From Paracoccus laeviglucosivorans (GTDB lineage Bacteria > Pseudomonadota > Alphaproteobacteria > Rhodobacterales > Rhodobacteraceae), in NCBI RefSeq assembly GCF_900182695.1, contig NZ_FXTK01000011.1:55439-119438 (forward strand): DNA of 64,000 bases, in the 5' to 3' direction. Position 1 is the first letter of the stretch. Each line of letters opens with the position of its first letter. Of the stretch, positions 53,224 to 62,852 are shown piece by piece. Both the position numbers and the translations under genes were made by a program. The notes beneath the pieces are model-generated. The model ran no database searches. It was given only the letters and a program-made list of their open reading frames with translations, and was not told the origin of the DNA.

Positions 53224-54152
53224 CACCGGACCTCTCGCAGCATTTTCAGCGACGCCCAGCGGGTGGCGACAAAGCCGATGACAGCACTGGCCAGCGGGAT
53301 CAGCAGCGGCCACAACCAGCCCCAGCCCTGAAAGCCCAGCCCGGTCAGGAACGCCCCGGCCTCGTCGGCGGCGGGCAGCAGCCAGATCGCGCCCATGCCA
53401 AGAACCGTGCCCGCAGCCGCGCCGATCGCCGCGCGGCGCGTGAAGCGGCGCACGAAGGCGGTGGCGATGGTGATGTCGCGCGCCCCGATCAGGCGCAGCA
53501 CCTTGATGACCTGCCCGTTAGCCGCCAGCGAGGCTTTCGCGGCCAGTGTGATCATCGCCCCCGCCGTCGCCCCGATCAGCAAAAGCGAGATCAGCCCAAG
53601 CACGCGCAGCCGATTGGCAGCGGAGACCAGCGGCTCGCGCCAGCGGGTGTGGTCGTCCAGCACCGCGCCCGGCGCTTCGCCCTGCAACCGCAGGCGCAGG
53701 GCTTCGGCGTCGAACCCCTCGGCGGCTTCGGTCACTTCGACCAGTCGCGGGACGGGCAGCGCCTCGACGGGGACATCGGGGCCGAACCACGGTTCAAGCA
53801 GCTTTTCGACATCGGTATCGGGCAGCAGCTTCGACTGGGCGATGCCGGGGGTGGTCTTTAGCACCTCCATCACCGTCACGGTCTGATCGTCGATCTGATC
53901 CGGCGGGGCCGAGATGCGGACGGTCACGGTCTGCGCCAGTTCGGTTGACCAGCGTTCCGCCAGCCGCCCCGTCGCCAGCGCCAGCGCCAGCGCGAACACG
54001 GCCAGAAACGCCATCGCCGCCGCAGAAAACAGCGTCAGCTGCGCGGTAAACCCGGTCGGAGGCACAACCCGGTCGGTTCCCGCCACGTCGGGCCGGGTCA
54101 GCCCGCGCCACAATGCCGCAAAATCCAGGGACTTCAGATCCGGTCGTTTCAC
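53223..54152 (-). CDS. ftsX: Cell division protein FtsX
   Basis: 309 residues, four membrane helices: one near residues 45-62, three in the second half (about 188-210, 238-258, 272-295), with a periplasmic loop between the first two that in E. coli binds the EnvC activator of amidases. Partner of FtsE, with which it overlaps by four bases. Couples ATP hydrolysis to septal peptidoglycan splitting. Confidence 0.9.
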   Translation of the reverse strand: MKRPDLKSLDFAALWRGLTRPDVAGTDRVVPPTGFTAQLTLFSAAAMAFLAVFALALALATGRLAERWSTELAQTVTVRISAPPDQIDDQTVTVMEVLKTTPGIAQSKLLPDTDVEKLLEPWFGPDVPVEALPVPRLVEVTEAAEGFDAEALRLRLQGEAPGAVLDDHTRWREPLVSAANRLRVLGLISLLLIGATAGAMITLAAKASLAANGQVIKVLRLIGARDITIATAFVRRFTRRAAIGAAAGTVLGMGAIWLLPAADEAGAFLTGLGFQGWGWLWPLLIPLASAVIGFVATRWASLKMLREVR

Positions 54153-54823
54153 AGGTCGGCCCCCGCCAGTTGCAGCCGCTTCCCGGCAATGCGCAGCACG
54201 CGGGTCTGCACCTGCTGCTTGGCCGCGCGGATCATGTTCAGGTCATGCGTGGCAAACAGCACCGTCTTGCCCGAGCGGTTCAGCTCGACCAGCAATTGCA
54301 GCAGCCGCATCGACATGTCCCAGTCCAGATTGCCCGTCGGCTCATCCGCGATGATCAGGTCGGGCGACATGATGACGGCGCGAGCCAGTGCCGCGCGCTG
54401 GCGTTCACCCCCCGACAGGGCGGGCGGCATGGTGCGGCTGTGGTTGGTCAGTTGCACCCAGCTTAGCAGATCGCCAAGCGCGGGCATGTCCACCGCCTCG
54501 CCCGAAACGATCAGCGGCATGGCGATGTTTTCCGCAACGGGCAGGTGGTCCAGAAATTGCGTATCCTGATGCACCACGCCCACGCGGCGGCGCAGCGCGG
54601 CAATGCCGTCGCGCGACAGTTCGGTCACATCCTGACCAAAGGCCAGCATCTTGCCCGCCGTGGGTAGCAGGTCGGCATAGCACAGTCGCAGAAAGGTGGT
54701 CTTGCCCGATCCAGACGGCCCCGTCAGGAAATGAAACGACCCCGGCGGCAGGGACAGCGACATGTCGGCCAATAGCGGCTCGCCCCCGCTATAGCCAAAG
54801 GACAGGTTCTGCATCTCGATCAC
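54149..54823 (-). CDS. ftsE: Cell division ATP-binding protein FtsE
   Basis: 224 residues from the GTG at 54823 (GGGGG upstream). Walker A TGPSGSGKTTFLRLCYADLLPTAG, Q-loop VGVVHQDTQFLDHL, signature LSGGERQRAALARAV, Walker B LIIADEPTGNLD, H-loop FATHDLNMI. Length and order are standard. An ATG at 54814 and an in-frame ATG at 54910 are alternatives; the latter runs through a poor extension. First gene of ftsE-ftsX-plsC. Confidence 0.92.
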   Translation of the reverse strand: MIEMQNLSFGYSGGEPLLADMSLSLPPGSFHFLTGPSGSGKTTFLRLCYADLLPTAGKMLAFGQDVTELSRDGIAALRRRVGVVHQDTQFLDHLPVAENIAMPLIVSGEAVDMPALGDLLSWVQLTNHSRTMPPALSGGERQRAALARAVIMSPDLIIADEPTGNLDWDMSMRLLQLLVELNRSGKTVLFATHDLNMIRAAKQQVQTRVLRIAGKRLQLAGADL

Positions 54824-54951
54824 TGGTGGGGGCCCCCTTTTTTCCGGGCTTCTTGGCTCGCGGTTCCGGGCTTGATAGAACAGTCCGGCGGCGAATGCGA
54901 GACGAGGCATGACCGCGCCCCGTTCACGACCGGCCCCAGAAAGACCAGCCT

Positions 54952-55881
54952 ATGCGCCTGACCTGCCCCCGTTGCAACGCCCAGTACGAGATCCCGGAAT
55001 CCGCGATCCCCGCCATGGGCCGAGAGGTGGAATGTTCGGCCTGCGGAAATGTCTGGCATCAGCCGCGCGCTGCCGCCGCGCAAACGCCGCAAAAACCGCA
55101 GGAAATTGCAGCACAGGCGCAGGATTACGACGCATCGGCCCGTCCGGCGCTGAATCAGCCGCTGAGTGATTCGATCCTGTCGATCCTGCGCGAGGAAACC
55201 GCCCGCGAGCTTTCCGCCCGCAGTGACGCCAAGGCTCCGGCAGCGCCGGTTGCCGATCACATTCCCGCGACCGAACCATCGGCAGCGCCCATACCTTCAC
55301 CCGAGCCAACCCCTGAACCGGCCGGTGATCAGCCTGTTTCGATCAGTGGCAATGCTGATTTCGAATGGCCCGTGGCGACGGTGATCCTGCCCGGCGAACC
55401 GCTGGAAAAGGACGCGCCCGAAACGGCGACACCGCCGAAAAAGGCCGAAAAGCCCGCGCCACCGCCAGTCGAACCCGAAGTATCGGCCCCGCAACCCGAC
55501 CCGCTGCCCGATGCCGCAAGGCTGGCCGCCACGCTGACCCGTCCCGCAGCCCCCGCCCTGCGCCCCGCCGCGCTGGACGAGCGTCCGGTCCCCGTCGAGA
55601 CCCTGACACAGGCCGATCAGACGACACCGCCCGTAGCCACAGCGCCGCAAAACAATCTGCCCGCAATCTTTCAGCCCAAGCCGCGCAAGGGCGGCTATGC
55701 GATGGGCTTTGGGCTGGCGGTGATGCTGGCCTTGGCCGTGGTGGCCTTCTATGCGCTGGCACCCCGGCTTTCGGCGGGCGCGGATGGCAGCACGGTCGGC
55801 GAATGGCGCAACGGTCTGGATCAGGGCAGGCTATGGCTGGCCGAGCAGTTCCAAAGCCTGCGCGCGATGATCTTCGGCTGA
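54952..55881 (+). CDS. Zinc-ribbon (MJ0042-type) membrane protein
   Basis: 309 residues. N-terminal zinc ribbon CPRCNAQYEIPESAIP... VECSACGNVW (residues 5-35). A long Pro/Ala-rich disordered middle (about 40-240) leads to one membrane helix (GYAMGFGLAVMLALAVVAFYALAPRL, about 245-270) and a short tail. Rhodobacteraceae encode such a protein divergent from ftsE; a link to division is suggested by location only. Confidence 0.8.
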   Translation: MRLTCPRCNAQYEIPESAIPAMGREVECSACGNVWHQPRAAAAQTPQKPQEIAAQAQDYDASARPALNQPLSDSILSILREETARELSARSDAKAPAAPVADHIPATEPSAAPIPSPEPTPEPAGDQPVSISGNADFEWPVATVILPGEPLEKDAPETATPPKKAEKPAPPPVEPEVSAPQPDPLPDAARLAATLTRPAAPALRPAALDERPVPVETLTQADQTTPPVATAPQNNLPAIFQPKPRKGGYAMGFGLAVMLALAVVAFYALAPRLSAGADGSTVGEWRNGLDQGRLWLAEQFQSLRAMIFG

Positions 55882-55885
55882 CACC

Positions 55886-58477
55886 TTAGAAATTGTCCAG
55901 CAGACGGCCCAGATAGTCGCGTTCGTCGCGGGGCCGTTCGGCCTGTCCGCTGCGGCGGCGGATCTCGTCCTGCAGGTCACGCGCCCGACCGGCATCGTTG
56001 CCCGGCCGCGTCGCGTTGGGATCAAACGCCCCCTCGGCCCCGCCATTGCCGCCGGTATCGCGCCCCAGCGGATCGGTCGAGGGGCTGCGCTGTGCCAAAC
56101 CGCGCGGGCCGCTGCGCTCTCCCTCTCCTGCAGGGCCGTCTTCCTGACCTTGCTGCTGTTGCTGGCCGTCCTGACCCTGCTGCTGGTTCGGGTTTTCATT
56201 CCGGGCCATGTTCCCAAGCGCGCGCATCCCTTCGCGCATGTTTTCAATGGCCTGCGCCTGACGCTGCATCGCACCGGCCTGATCGCCGTCGCGCAGCGCC
56301 TGCTCGGCCTCTTCCATCGCGCGTCCGGCATCGTCCAGATTGCGGCGGGCCTGATCGCCCTGCTCCGTGCCACGTCCGGGCAACAGCCCGCGCTGCCGGC
56401 CCAGATCCTCGCGCAGGGCACGCTGGCGGTCGGCCAGACTTTGGCCGCTTTGACCCTGCCCCTGCTGCCCTTGGCCCTGCTGGCCCTGACCTTGCTGGCC
56501 CTGACCTTCCTGCCCCTCACCCTGCTGGCCCTCACCCTGCTGACCCTGACCGGGCTCTCCGGGTTGCTGCCACTGGCCCCATTGATCCTGCAATTCGCGC
56601 ATCGCCTCATCGGCCAGCTTTTGCTGTTCGCGCAGAGTGTCGGCCAATTGATCACTGGGGCGACCCTCACCGCCCTGTCCCGGCGTCTGGGTGACACGCA
56701 GGTTCTGCATCATGCGGTTGAACTGCTCCAGCAGCTCCTGCGCCTCGGCCATGCGGCCTTCGTTCATCAGGCGCTGTATTTCATCCATCATCTGCTGGAT
56801 CTGATCGCCCGTGACCTGCTGACCCTGCTGCTTGCTGCGGTCGAACTTCTGCGACGGATCCTCTTTCCCTTGCTGGGCCAGCATATCGACATAGGCATCG
56901 GTCGCCTCGGACAGCTCGTCCATAAGGCGCTGGATTTCGTCGGGGCTGGCACCATTACGGATCGCTTCGGACAGACGCTCCTGCGCCTGCTGCATCCGCT
57001 CCAACGCATCGGCCAGACCGCCATCCTCAAGCTGGACGGCGGCATCCCACAAGACCTGCGCCAGACGGTTGCGCGCCTCTTCGGTCAGGTTGCCGGATTC
57101 CAGCGTGCCGATCACACCGCGCAAGCCTTCTGCCAAGGCGGGGTCCATGACCCCCTCGGGCTGCCAACTGATCGCGCGCAGCACCTCGGCACTGCGCGGA
57201 CCATTCTCACGCGACCACAGCAGATCGCGGCGCAGCTCGATCAGGGACGCGGCCAACGGATCAAAGAACCGCCGTCCGGGCAGCACCATCTGCACAGGTT
57301 CCGAGCGGCCCTGCTGGTCGATCCCGTCCCGCACCTCAAGCGAGACGGTGACAGGCAGGTTCGCCCAAGGGTGCCGCGACAGATCGGTGGTCAGCTGCCC
57401 GCGAATATCCTTGCGCTGCCCCGATGGCGGCAAGGGCAGATCGATGCTGATCTGGTCCCGCGGTTCGGGCGCGATCTCCAGGCCGAAACGCCGGTCAATC
57501 GACCCAAGGTCAAGCTGGATCAGGGCCTTGCCCGATACGATGCCATTATCGTCCGCCGCCCGGAATGGCTGCACAAGGCGGCCATCGGCACGCCTGTCGG
57601 GCTGGACAACGGGCTGCACGCTGGGCGCGGCATCGGGAATGACGGTGACAGGGAACTGGCGTCCTGCGACCTGGATCATGCCGCTGCGTTCGGCCATGAA
57701 CTCCGGCGCGGCAGGATCGCCCGCCACTGCTGCGCCGATATTTTGCGTGACCGCACCGCCCTCGCCATAAAGCCGGAAACTCAGCTTCGTGCCCTGCGGC
57801 AGGTCCAGCGCTTGCCCCTCGGGCAGGGCGTTCAGATAGATCGTCGGACGGCGGGTATAGCCCGGCGGCTCGGCCCAGCCCTCCCATGACGGCGCGTCCG
57901 AGGTAACGGGCACCGCCTCGGGCGCGGGCCGGAACGTCGCGCCAAGCGCGGCGATCCCCTGCCCCAGACGGCCCGTCGGCGCAAAGATCAACGCCATGAC
58001 CAAGGCGATCAGGCCAACCAGCCGCAGCCCCACAGGGTCGCGCCAGCGCAACCGGGCGTCAGGAATGACCGCCCGCGCCCGCGCCGCCGCATCCTGCATA
58101 TGCGCCAGATGCGCCTGCCACAGCGCGTCGGACCCCGCGTCGCCCGCCCCCACCGCGACTTGATCGCGCAACGCAGACAGCGGACGCCCCGGCAGCGTCA
58201 GATCGACCCGCGCCCGTGCGTCTTCGATCGAAGGGCGGCGAAAGCGGCGCAAACCCCACCATCCTGCAGCAACCACGGCCAGAACCACAAAGCCCGAAAT
58301 CCACAGCAGCGCAGCAGAATCGACCAGATCGGCTGCACCGAATGCCAGCGCCGCAAAGGCCACCGCCACGACCACGCCCAGCGGCCAATAGGCCAGCGCA
58401 ACCTGTTCCCACCACATCCCTGCGCGGGTCAGATCGACGGCACGCCTTGCCGTTCTGGGATCGGGGCTATCGGTCAA
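55886..58477 (-). CDS. TIGR02302/DUF4175 family membrane protein
   Basis: 863 residues. Two to three N-terminal membrane helices (about 20-80 and 163-185), then a large, likely periplasmic, beta/alpha region and a coiled-coil region (about 500-640). A Gln/Gly-rich stretch of repeated GQ(G/Q/E) units at about 655-690 follows, then a second charged Gln-rich stretch (about 770-795). Such proteins are conserved in alphaproteobacteria next to lysA; their role is not known. The G-Q repeats are encoded by near-identical DNA units (about 56,440-56,560) and could vary in number. Confidence 0.88.
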   Translation of the reverse strand: MTDSPDPRTARRAVDLTRAGMWWEQVALAYWPLGVVVAVAFAALAFGAADLVDSAALLWISGFVVLAVVAAGWWGLRRFRRPSIEDARARVDLTLPGRPLSALRDQVAVGAGDAGSDALWQAHLAHMQDAAARARAVIPDARLRWRDPVGLRLVGLIALVMALIFAPTGRLGQGIAALGATFRPAPEAVPVTSDAPSWEGWAEPPGYTRRPTIYLNALPEGQALDLPQGTKLSFRLYGEGGAVTQNIGAAVAGDPAAPEFMAERSGMIQVAGRQFPVTVIPDAAPSVQPVVQPDRRADGRLVQPFRAADDNGIVSGKALIQLDLGSIDRRFGLEIAPEPRDQISIDLPLPPSGQRKDIRGQLTTDLSRHPWANLPVTVSLEVRDGIDQQGRSEPVQMVLPGRRFFDPLAASLIELRRDLLWSRENGPRSAEVLRAISWQPEGVMDPALAEGLRGVIGTLESGNLTEEARNRLAQVLWDAAVQLEDGGLADALERMQQAQERLSEAIRNGASPDEIQRLMDELSEATDAYVDMLAQQGKEDPSQKFDRSKQQGQQVTGDQIQQMMDEIQRLMNEGRMAEAQELLEQFNRMMQNLRVTQTPGQGGEGRPSDQLADTLREQQKLADEAMRELQDQWGQWQQPGEPGQGQQGEGQQGEGQEGQGQQGQGQQGQGQQGQGQSGQSLADRQRALREDLGRQRGLLPGRGTEQGDQARRNLDDAGRAMEEAEQALRDGDQAGAMQRQAQAIENMREGMRALGNMARNENPNQQQGQDGQQQQQGQEDGPAGEGERSGPRGLAQRSPSTDPLGRDTGGNGGAEGAFDPNATRPGNDAGRARDLQDEIRRRSGQAERPRDERDYLGRLLDNF

Positions 58478-58510
58478 TCAGCGCCCTTTCGACTTCTTGG
58501 TTCTACAAAT

Positions 58511-58544
58511 ACCCCACGGGGGTCCGGGGGTGTGAAACCCCCGG
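58511..58544 (-). terminator. Possible terminator after lysA
   Basis: CCGGGGG (58524-58530) pairs with CCCCCGG (58538-58544); a second small hairpin ACCCC-ACG-GGGGT (58511-58523) lies alongside. It is in the 85-base gap between lysA (stop at 58563) and the TIGR02302 gene. No clear T run follows, so it may act as a partial terminator. Confidence 0.4.
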
Positions 58545-58562
58545 CAGCAACGGATCAGCCGG

Positions 58563-59828
58563 TCACAGCCATTCCGGGATGGTATCGCGTCCCAGCATTT
58601 CCTCAAGCGTCGGTCGCGGGCGGATGACGGCGAATTGATCACCGTTGACCAAAACCTCGGGGACCAGAGGCCGGGAATTGTATTCCGACGCCATCACCGC
58701 CCCATATGCCCCGGCCGAACGCAGCGCGACCAGATCGCCTGCCGAAAGACCGGGCAGTTGCACGCCCTTCTCGAACGTGTCGCCCGTTTCGCAGACCGGG
58801 CCGACCACGTCATAGGGGGCGACGGCCACACCCGGCGCGGCCTCGGCGACCGGAACGATGTCGTGATGCGCGGAATACATCGCGGGGCGGATCAGGTCGT
58901 TCATCGCGGCGTCTAGAATCAGGAAATCCCGCCCCTCGCCCTCTTTCAGATAGATGACCGAAGACAGCAAAATCCCCGCATTCCCCGAGATATTGCGCCC
59001 CGGCTCGATCTCGATCTCGCAGCCCAGATCGCCCACGGCATCGCGGATCACCTGCCCGTATTCGATGGGCAAAGGCGGGGCGTTGTTGTCGCGGGTATAG
59101 GGGATGCCAAGCCCACCGCCCATATCCAGACGGCGGATGTCATGGCCGTCGGCGCGCAGCGCGCGGGTCAGCTCGGCCATCTTGGCATAGGCCTGACGGT
59201 AAGGCTCCAGATCGGTCAGCTGGCTGCCGATATGCATGTCGATGCCCACGACCTCGATCCCCGGCAGGCTTGCGGCACGGGCATAGACATCGCGCGCGCG
59301 CGCAATCGGGATGCCAAACTTGTTTTCCGATTTGCCGGTCGCGATCTTTTCATGGGTCTTGGCGTCCACATCGGGGTTCACCCGCACCGCGATCGGCGCG
59401 CTGACCCCCATCGAGGAGGCGACCCTGGACAGCAATTCCAGTTCCGGCTCGGACTCGACGTTGAACTGACGGATGCCGCCTTCCAATGCCATGCGCATCT
59501 CGGGCTCGGTCTTGCCGACGCCGGAAAACACGATCCGATCGCCCGGTACGCCCGCCGCCTTGGCCCGCGCGTATTCGCCCGCCGAAACGATGTCCATCCC
59601 CGCGCCCAGATTGCCCAGCAGCTTCAGCACGGCAAGGTTGGAATTCGACTTCACCGCAAAGCAGACCAGATGATCGGTCCATGCCAGTGCCTGCTGGAAC
59701 TGCTGGAAATGCCGGGTCAGCGTGGCGGTCGAATAGACATAGACCGGGGTGCCCACCTCGGCCGCGATGCGGGTCAGGGGCACGTCCTCGGCATGAAGCA
59801 CGCCGTCCACATAGTTGAAATGGTCCAT
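58563..59828 (-). CDS. lysA: Diaminopimelate decarboxylase
   Basis: 421 residues from the ATG at 59828 (AGGA upstream). Makes L-lysine from meso-diaminopimelate; fold type III PLP enzyme. The PLP lysine is in FAVKSNSNLAVLKLLG, with GVGKTEPEMRMAL, DMHIGSQLTDL, GGGLGIPY, EPGRNISGNAG, and catalytic cysteine in GPVCETGDTF. The argH-(small genes)-lysA order is conserved in this group. One-base overlap with the next upstream gene. Confidence 0.96.
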   Translation of the reverse strand: MDHFNYVDGVLHAEDVPLTRIAAEVGTPVYVYSTATLTRHFQQFQQALAWTDHLVCFAVKSNSNLAVLKLLGNLGAGMDIVSAGEYARAKAAGVPGDRIVFSGVGKTEPEMRMALEGGIRQFNVESEPELELLSRVASSMGVSAPIAVRVNPDVDAKTHEKIATGKSENKFGIPIARARDVYARAASLPGIEVVGIDMHIGSQLTDLEPYRQAYAKMAELTRALRADGHDIRRLDMGGGLGIPYTRDNNAPPLPIEYGQVIRDAVGDLGCEIEIEPGRNISGNAGILLSSVIYLKEGEGRDFLILDAAMNDLIRPAMYSAHHDIVPVAEAAPGVAVAPYDVVGPVCETGDTFEKGVQLPGLSAGDLVALRSAGAYGAVMASEYNSRPLVPEVLVNGDQFAVIRPRPTLEEMLGRDTIPEWL

Positions 59829-60103
59829 TACGCGATCCTGCGAGAGCGGATGAAAAGATAAAGCGGCAGCGCGCAGCCGATCCCCAGCGCCAGCGCGGGG
59901 ATCGTCAGCAGCGCGGCCCAATTGCGGCGCACGGAGGTTTCGATCAGGCACCATGCCAGCAGCGCGATCTGCGCCACGATCTCGGAGGCCGAAACACCGC
60001 GCCACAGCACGTCCCCGATAGCCAGCCCGACGCCCGCGCCGATCAGCGCCAGCGCCAGCCAGACCAGCCGCAGGGGCGTCAGATCAAAGCCGGGAGACGA
60101 CAC
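59828..60103 (-). CDS. DUF2834-like small membrane protein
   Basis: 91 residues from a GTG at 60103 (GAGAGG about nine bases before it); an ATG at 60127 gives 99 residues but lacks a ribosome site. Three membrane helices: LRLVWLALALIGAGVGLAIG, VAQIALLAWCLIETSV, and LLTIPALALGIGCALPLYLFI, as in the DUF2834 family of unknown function. Starts inside the small lipoprotein gene, ends at the lysA start. Confidence 0.7.
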   Translation of the reverse strand: MSSPGFDLTPLRLVWLALALIGAGVGLAIGDVLWRGVSASEIVAQIALLAWCLIETSVRRNWAALLTIPALALGIGCALPLYLFIRSRRIA

Positions 60104-60239
60104 CGATCCGCGCCTCTCCGCTGACATGAACGCCGGGGGGCGGCGTGTCGGCCGGGCGCGTGGGCGCGCCATCGACGCCGCAACCCGAAAGGGTCGCCAG
60201 CAACAGGGCCAAGCCCGCGAAAAGCAGATATTGCGTCAT
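60084..60239 (-). CDS. Small LptM-like lipoprotein
   Basis: 51 residues, from the ATG at 60239 (overlaps the argH stop, ATGA) to the TGA at 60084. An N-terminal hydrophobic segment ends in lipobox LSGC (cysteine at residue 20), then [17 protein letters not shown]. In E. coli the small lipoprotein LptM (YifL), encoded next to lysA, helps mature the LPS transporter LptD. Position here between argH and lysA and the short Gly/Pro-rich mature part fit that kind, but the match is by context and not by a full motif. Confidence 0.72.
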   Translation of the reverse strand: MTQYLLFAGLALLLATLSGCGVDGAPTRPADTPPPGVHVSGEARIGVVSRL

Positions 60240-61636
60240 GCCAGTTTTTCCCTCCAGCGCGCGATCTGGGCGCGGACCTGCGCAGGTGCCGTGCCGCCAT
60301 AGGACATGCGCGACGCGACCGAGTTATGCACGCCCAGCACGCCGAACACATCCGCGGTGATTGCGGGATTGACCGATTGCATCTGTTCCAGCGTCAGTTC
60401 GGGCAGATCGACGCCCGATTTCTCGGCCATCGCGACCAGCGCGCCGGTCGCGTGATGCGCGTCGCGGAAGGGCAGACCGGCTTCGCGCACCAGCCAGTCG
60501 GCAAGGTCGGTCGCGGTCGAAAAGCCCGAGCCCGCCGCAGCCTCCAGCCGGTCCTTGTTCGCCGTCAGGTCCGACAGCATCCCGGTCATCGCGGCCAGTG
60601 CCAGCATCAGGTTGTCGGCGGCGTCAAAGACCTGCTCCTTGTCCTCCTGCATGTCCTTGGAATAGGCCAAGGGCAGCCCCTTCATCACCACGAACAGCGC
60701 CACCGCCGCGCCCAGAATCCGCCCGATCTTGGCGCGGATCAGTTCCGCCGCATCGGGGTTCTTCTTTTGCGGCATGATCGACGAGCCGGTCGAGAAGCGG
60801 TCCGACATGGTGATGAACCGGAACTGGGCCGACGACCAGATCACCAGCTCCTCGGCCAGACGCGACAGGTGGACGGCGCAGATCGCGGCGCTGGACAGGA
60901 ATTCCAGCGCGAAATCGCGGTCGCTGACGGCATCAAGGCTGTTGGCCATCGGGCGGTCGAAATCCAGCGCCCTTGCCGTCGCTTCGCGGTCGATCGGGAA
61001 CCCGGTTCCTGCCAGCGCTGCCGCCCCAAGGGGCGATTCATTCATGCGTTTGCGCGCGTCCTGAAAACGCGACAGATCGCGGCCGAACATCTCGACATAG
61101 GCCATCATGTGGTGGCCCCATGTCACCGGCTGCGCGGTTTGCAGATGGGTAAAGCCGGGCATGACCCAATCGGCGCCCTTTTCGGCCTGATCCAGCGCCG
61201 CGCGGATCAACGCATCCAGCCCGGTGATCGCGGCATCAGCCTGATCGCGCACCCACAGCCGGAAATCCGTCGCGACCTGATCGTTGCGCGACCGCGCGGT
61301 GTGCAGCCGGCCCGCCGGTTCGCCGATGATGTCCTTTAGCCGCGATTCCACATTCATGTGAATGTCTTCCAGCGCAGTCTGGAATGGGAAATCCCCTGCC
61401 TCGATCTCTGACAAGACCGTGAGCAGCCCTTTCCCGATCGCCTCGGCATCGCTATCGCTGATGATGCCTTGTGCCGCCAGCATGGCTGCATGGGCGCGGC
61501 TGCCCCGGATGTCCTGGGCATAAAGCCGCTGGTCGAACCCGATCGAGGCATTGATCGCCTCCATGATCGCATCCGGCCCGGCGGCGAAACGTCCACCCCA
61601 CATCTGGTTGGCGGTCGGGCTGGGCTGCTTGGTCAT
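60236..61636 (-). CDS. argH: Argininosuccinate lyase
   Basis: 466 residues from the ATG at 61636 (AAGGA upstream). Last step of arginine synthesis: argininosuccinate to arginine and fumarate. Fumarase/aspartase fold with signature [20 protein letters not shown] (about 275-294), plus the [17 protein letters not shown] and [17 protein letters not shown] blocks that carry catalytic histidine and serine. First gene of the argH-lipoprotein-DUF2834-lysA operon. Confidence 0.96.
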   Translation of the reverse strand: MTKQPSPTANQMWGGRFAAGPDAIMEAINASIGFDQRLYAQDIRGSRAHAAMLAAQGIISDSDAEAIGKGLLTVLSEIEAGDFPFQTALEDIHMNVESRLKDIIGEPAGRLHTARSRNDQVATDFRLWVRDQADAAITGLDALIRAALDQAEKGADWVMPGFTHLQTAQPVTWGHHMMAYVEMFGRDLSRFQDARKRMNESPLGAAALAGTGFPIDREATARALDFDRPMANSLDAVSDRDFALEFLSSAAICAVHLSRLAEELVIWSSAQFRFITMSDRFSTGSSIMPQKKNPDAAELIRAKIGRILGAAVALFVVMKGLPLAYSKDMQEDKEQVFDAADNLMLALAAMTGMLSDLTANKDRLEAAAGSGFSTATDLADWLVREAGLPFRDAHHATGALVAMAEKSGVDLPELTLEQMQSVNPAITADVFGVLGVHNSVASRMSYGGTAPAQVRAQIARWREKLA

Positions 61637-61657
61637 GGGACGTCCTTGGGGGTTGGA

Positions 61658-62203
61658 ATGCTGCGTTCGCTGGTTCTTTATACGGCACTGGTCCTTGGTG
61701 CAAATACGGGTTTCGCCGGGGAAATCGACTGGCAGGCCGCGCATGACGGGGGCTTGGCCAAGCTTTCGCAGACTGACCCGACCCCCGTGCCCGCCACCAC
61801 CTTCACCGACCCGGATGGCGGCACGCATTCGCTGGCCGATTACAAGGGCAAGGTGGTGCTGCTGAATTTCTGGGCGACATGGTGCGCCCCCTGCCGCGAG
61901 GAGATGCCCTCGCTTGACAGCTTGCAGGCCGATCTGGGCGGGGATGATTTCGCGGTGGTGGCGATTGCGGCGGGCCATAACCCACCGCCCGCCGTCAAGA
62001 AGTTCCTGACCGAACAAAAGATCACCAACCTGCCCGTGCTGCTGGACCCGCGTCAAGCATTGGCGCGCGAGATGGGCGTGATGGGAATGCCCGTCACCGT
62101 CCTGATCGACCGCGACGGGAATGAGATCGCGCGCTTGATCGGCGGGGCCGACTGGTCGTCAGACGCGGCCAAGGCACTGATCACGCAGGCGAAAGCGCCC
62201 TGA
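61658..62203 (+). CDS. TlpA-like thioredoxin-fold protein
   Basis: 181 residues from the ATG at 61658, divergent from argH by 21 bases. An N-terminal hydrophobic signal ([21 protein letters not shown]) sends it to the periplasm. AlkyI hydroperoxide reductase/TlpA fold with redox motif [15 protein letters not shown] (CAPC), the cis-proline MGMPVT, and an insertion typical of TlpA/ResA. Likely reduces disulfides in apocytochromes or other exported proteins. Confidence 0.9.
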   Translation: MLRSLVLYTALVLGANTGFAGEIDWQAAHDGGLAKLSQTDPTPVPATTFTDPDGGTHSLADYKGKVVLLNFWATWCAPCREEMPSLDSLQADLGGDDFAVVAIAAGHNPPPAVKKFLTEQKITNLPVLLDPRQALAREMGVMGMPVTVLIDRDGNEIARLIGGADWSSDAAKALITQAKAP

Positions 62204-62759
62204 CCTGCGCGTGACAGGGGCAGCCCGTCATGTGATCGTTGACCAGCCCGCAGGCCTGCATGAAGGCATAGGTGATGACCGGGCCGCAGAATTTGAAGCC
62301 GTGCTTTTTCAGCGCCTTGGCCATGGCCTGCGATTCCGCGGTCTGGGTCGGAACTTCGGACATGCTGGCGCGTCGGTTCTGGATCGGCTTGCCGCCGACG
62401 AACGACCAGATAAAGGGCGAGAAACCTTCGCGCGCCTCGATCTCAAGATAGGCGCGGGCGCCGGTCACGGCGGCCTCGATCTTGCCGCGATGACGGATGA
62501 TACCGGGATTCTGCAAGGCCTGGGCCACCTGCGGCTCACCCCAGTTCGCCACCCGCTGGGGATCGAAACCTTCGAACACCTCGCGGAAGCTGTCGCGCTT
62601 GCGCAGGATGGTAATCCAGCTTAGCCCCGCCTGAAAGCCGTCCAGCACCAGCTTTTCCCACAGGCTGCGCGAATCGTATTCGGGCACGCCCCATTCCGTG
62701 TCGTGATAGGCGACGTAAAGCGGGTCGGTCCCGCACCAGGTGCAGCGTGTCACGGTCAT
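62181..62759 (-). CDS. tag: DNA-3-methyladenine glycosylase I
   Basis: 192 residues. Removes 3-methyladenine from DNA. RCTWCGTDPLYVAYHDTEWGVPEYD at the N-terminus (zinc cysteine C4-type and H), GFQAGLSWITILRKRDSFREVF, and the C-terminal HMTGCPCH carrying the remaining zinc ligands are all typical of Tag. Overlaps the TlpA-like gene tail-to-tail by 23 bases. Confidence 0.94.
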   Translation of the reverse strand: MTVTRCTWCGTDPLYVAYHDTEWGVPEYDSRSLWEKLVLDGFQAGLSWITILRKRDSFREVFEGFDPQRVANWGEPQVAQALQNPGIIRHRGKIEAAVTGARAYLEIEAREGFSPFIWSFVGGKPIQNRRASMSEVPTQTAESQAMAKALKKHGFKFCGPVITYAFMQACGLVNDHMTGCPCHAQVRALSPA

Positions 62760-62852
62760 GTCCGATTAACCTTAAGTCGAGATAGGGTCTCAACTTTACC
62801 CGATCTTAGGCAATATTCGCCAGACTCTGCGCTGACGACAGGAGTCCTTGGC

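Noticed and set aside
56440..56575. Short direct repeats considered as a CRISPR array
   Set aside because: Units are contiguous with no spacers and encode Gly/Gln repeats in frame.
56150..57889. 579-codon plus-strand frame rich in leucine
   Set aside because: Antisense of the Gln/Gly-rich part of the TIGR02302 gene; the leucine runs are the complement of CAG/CAA codons.
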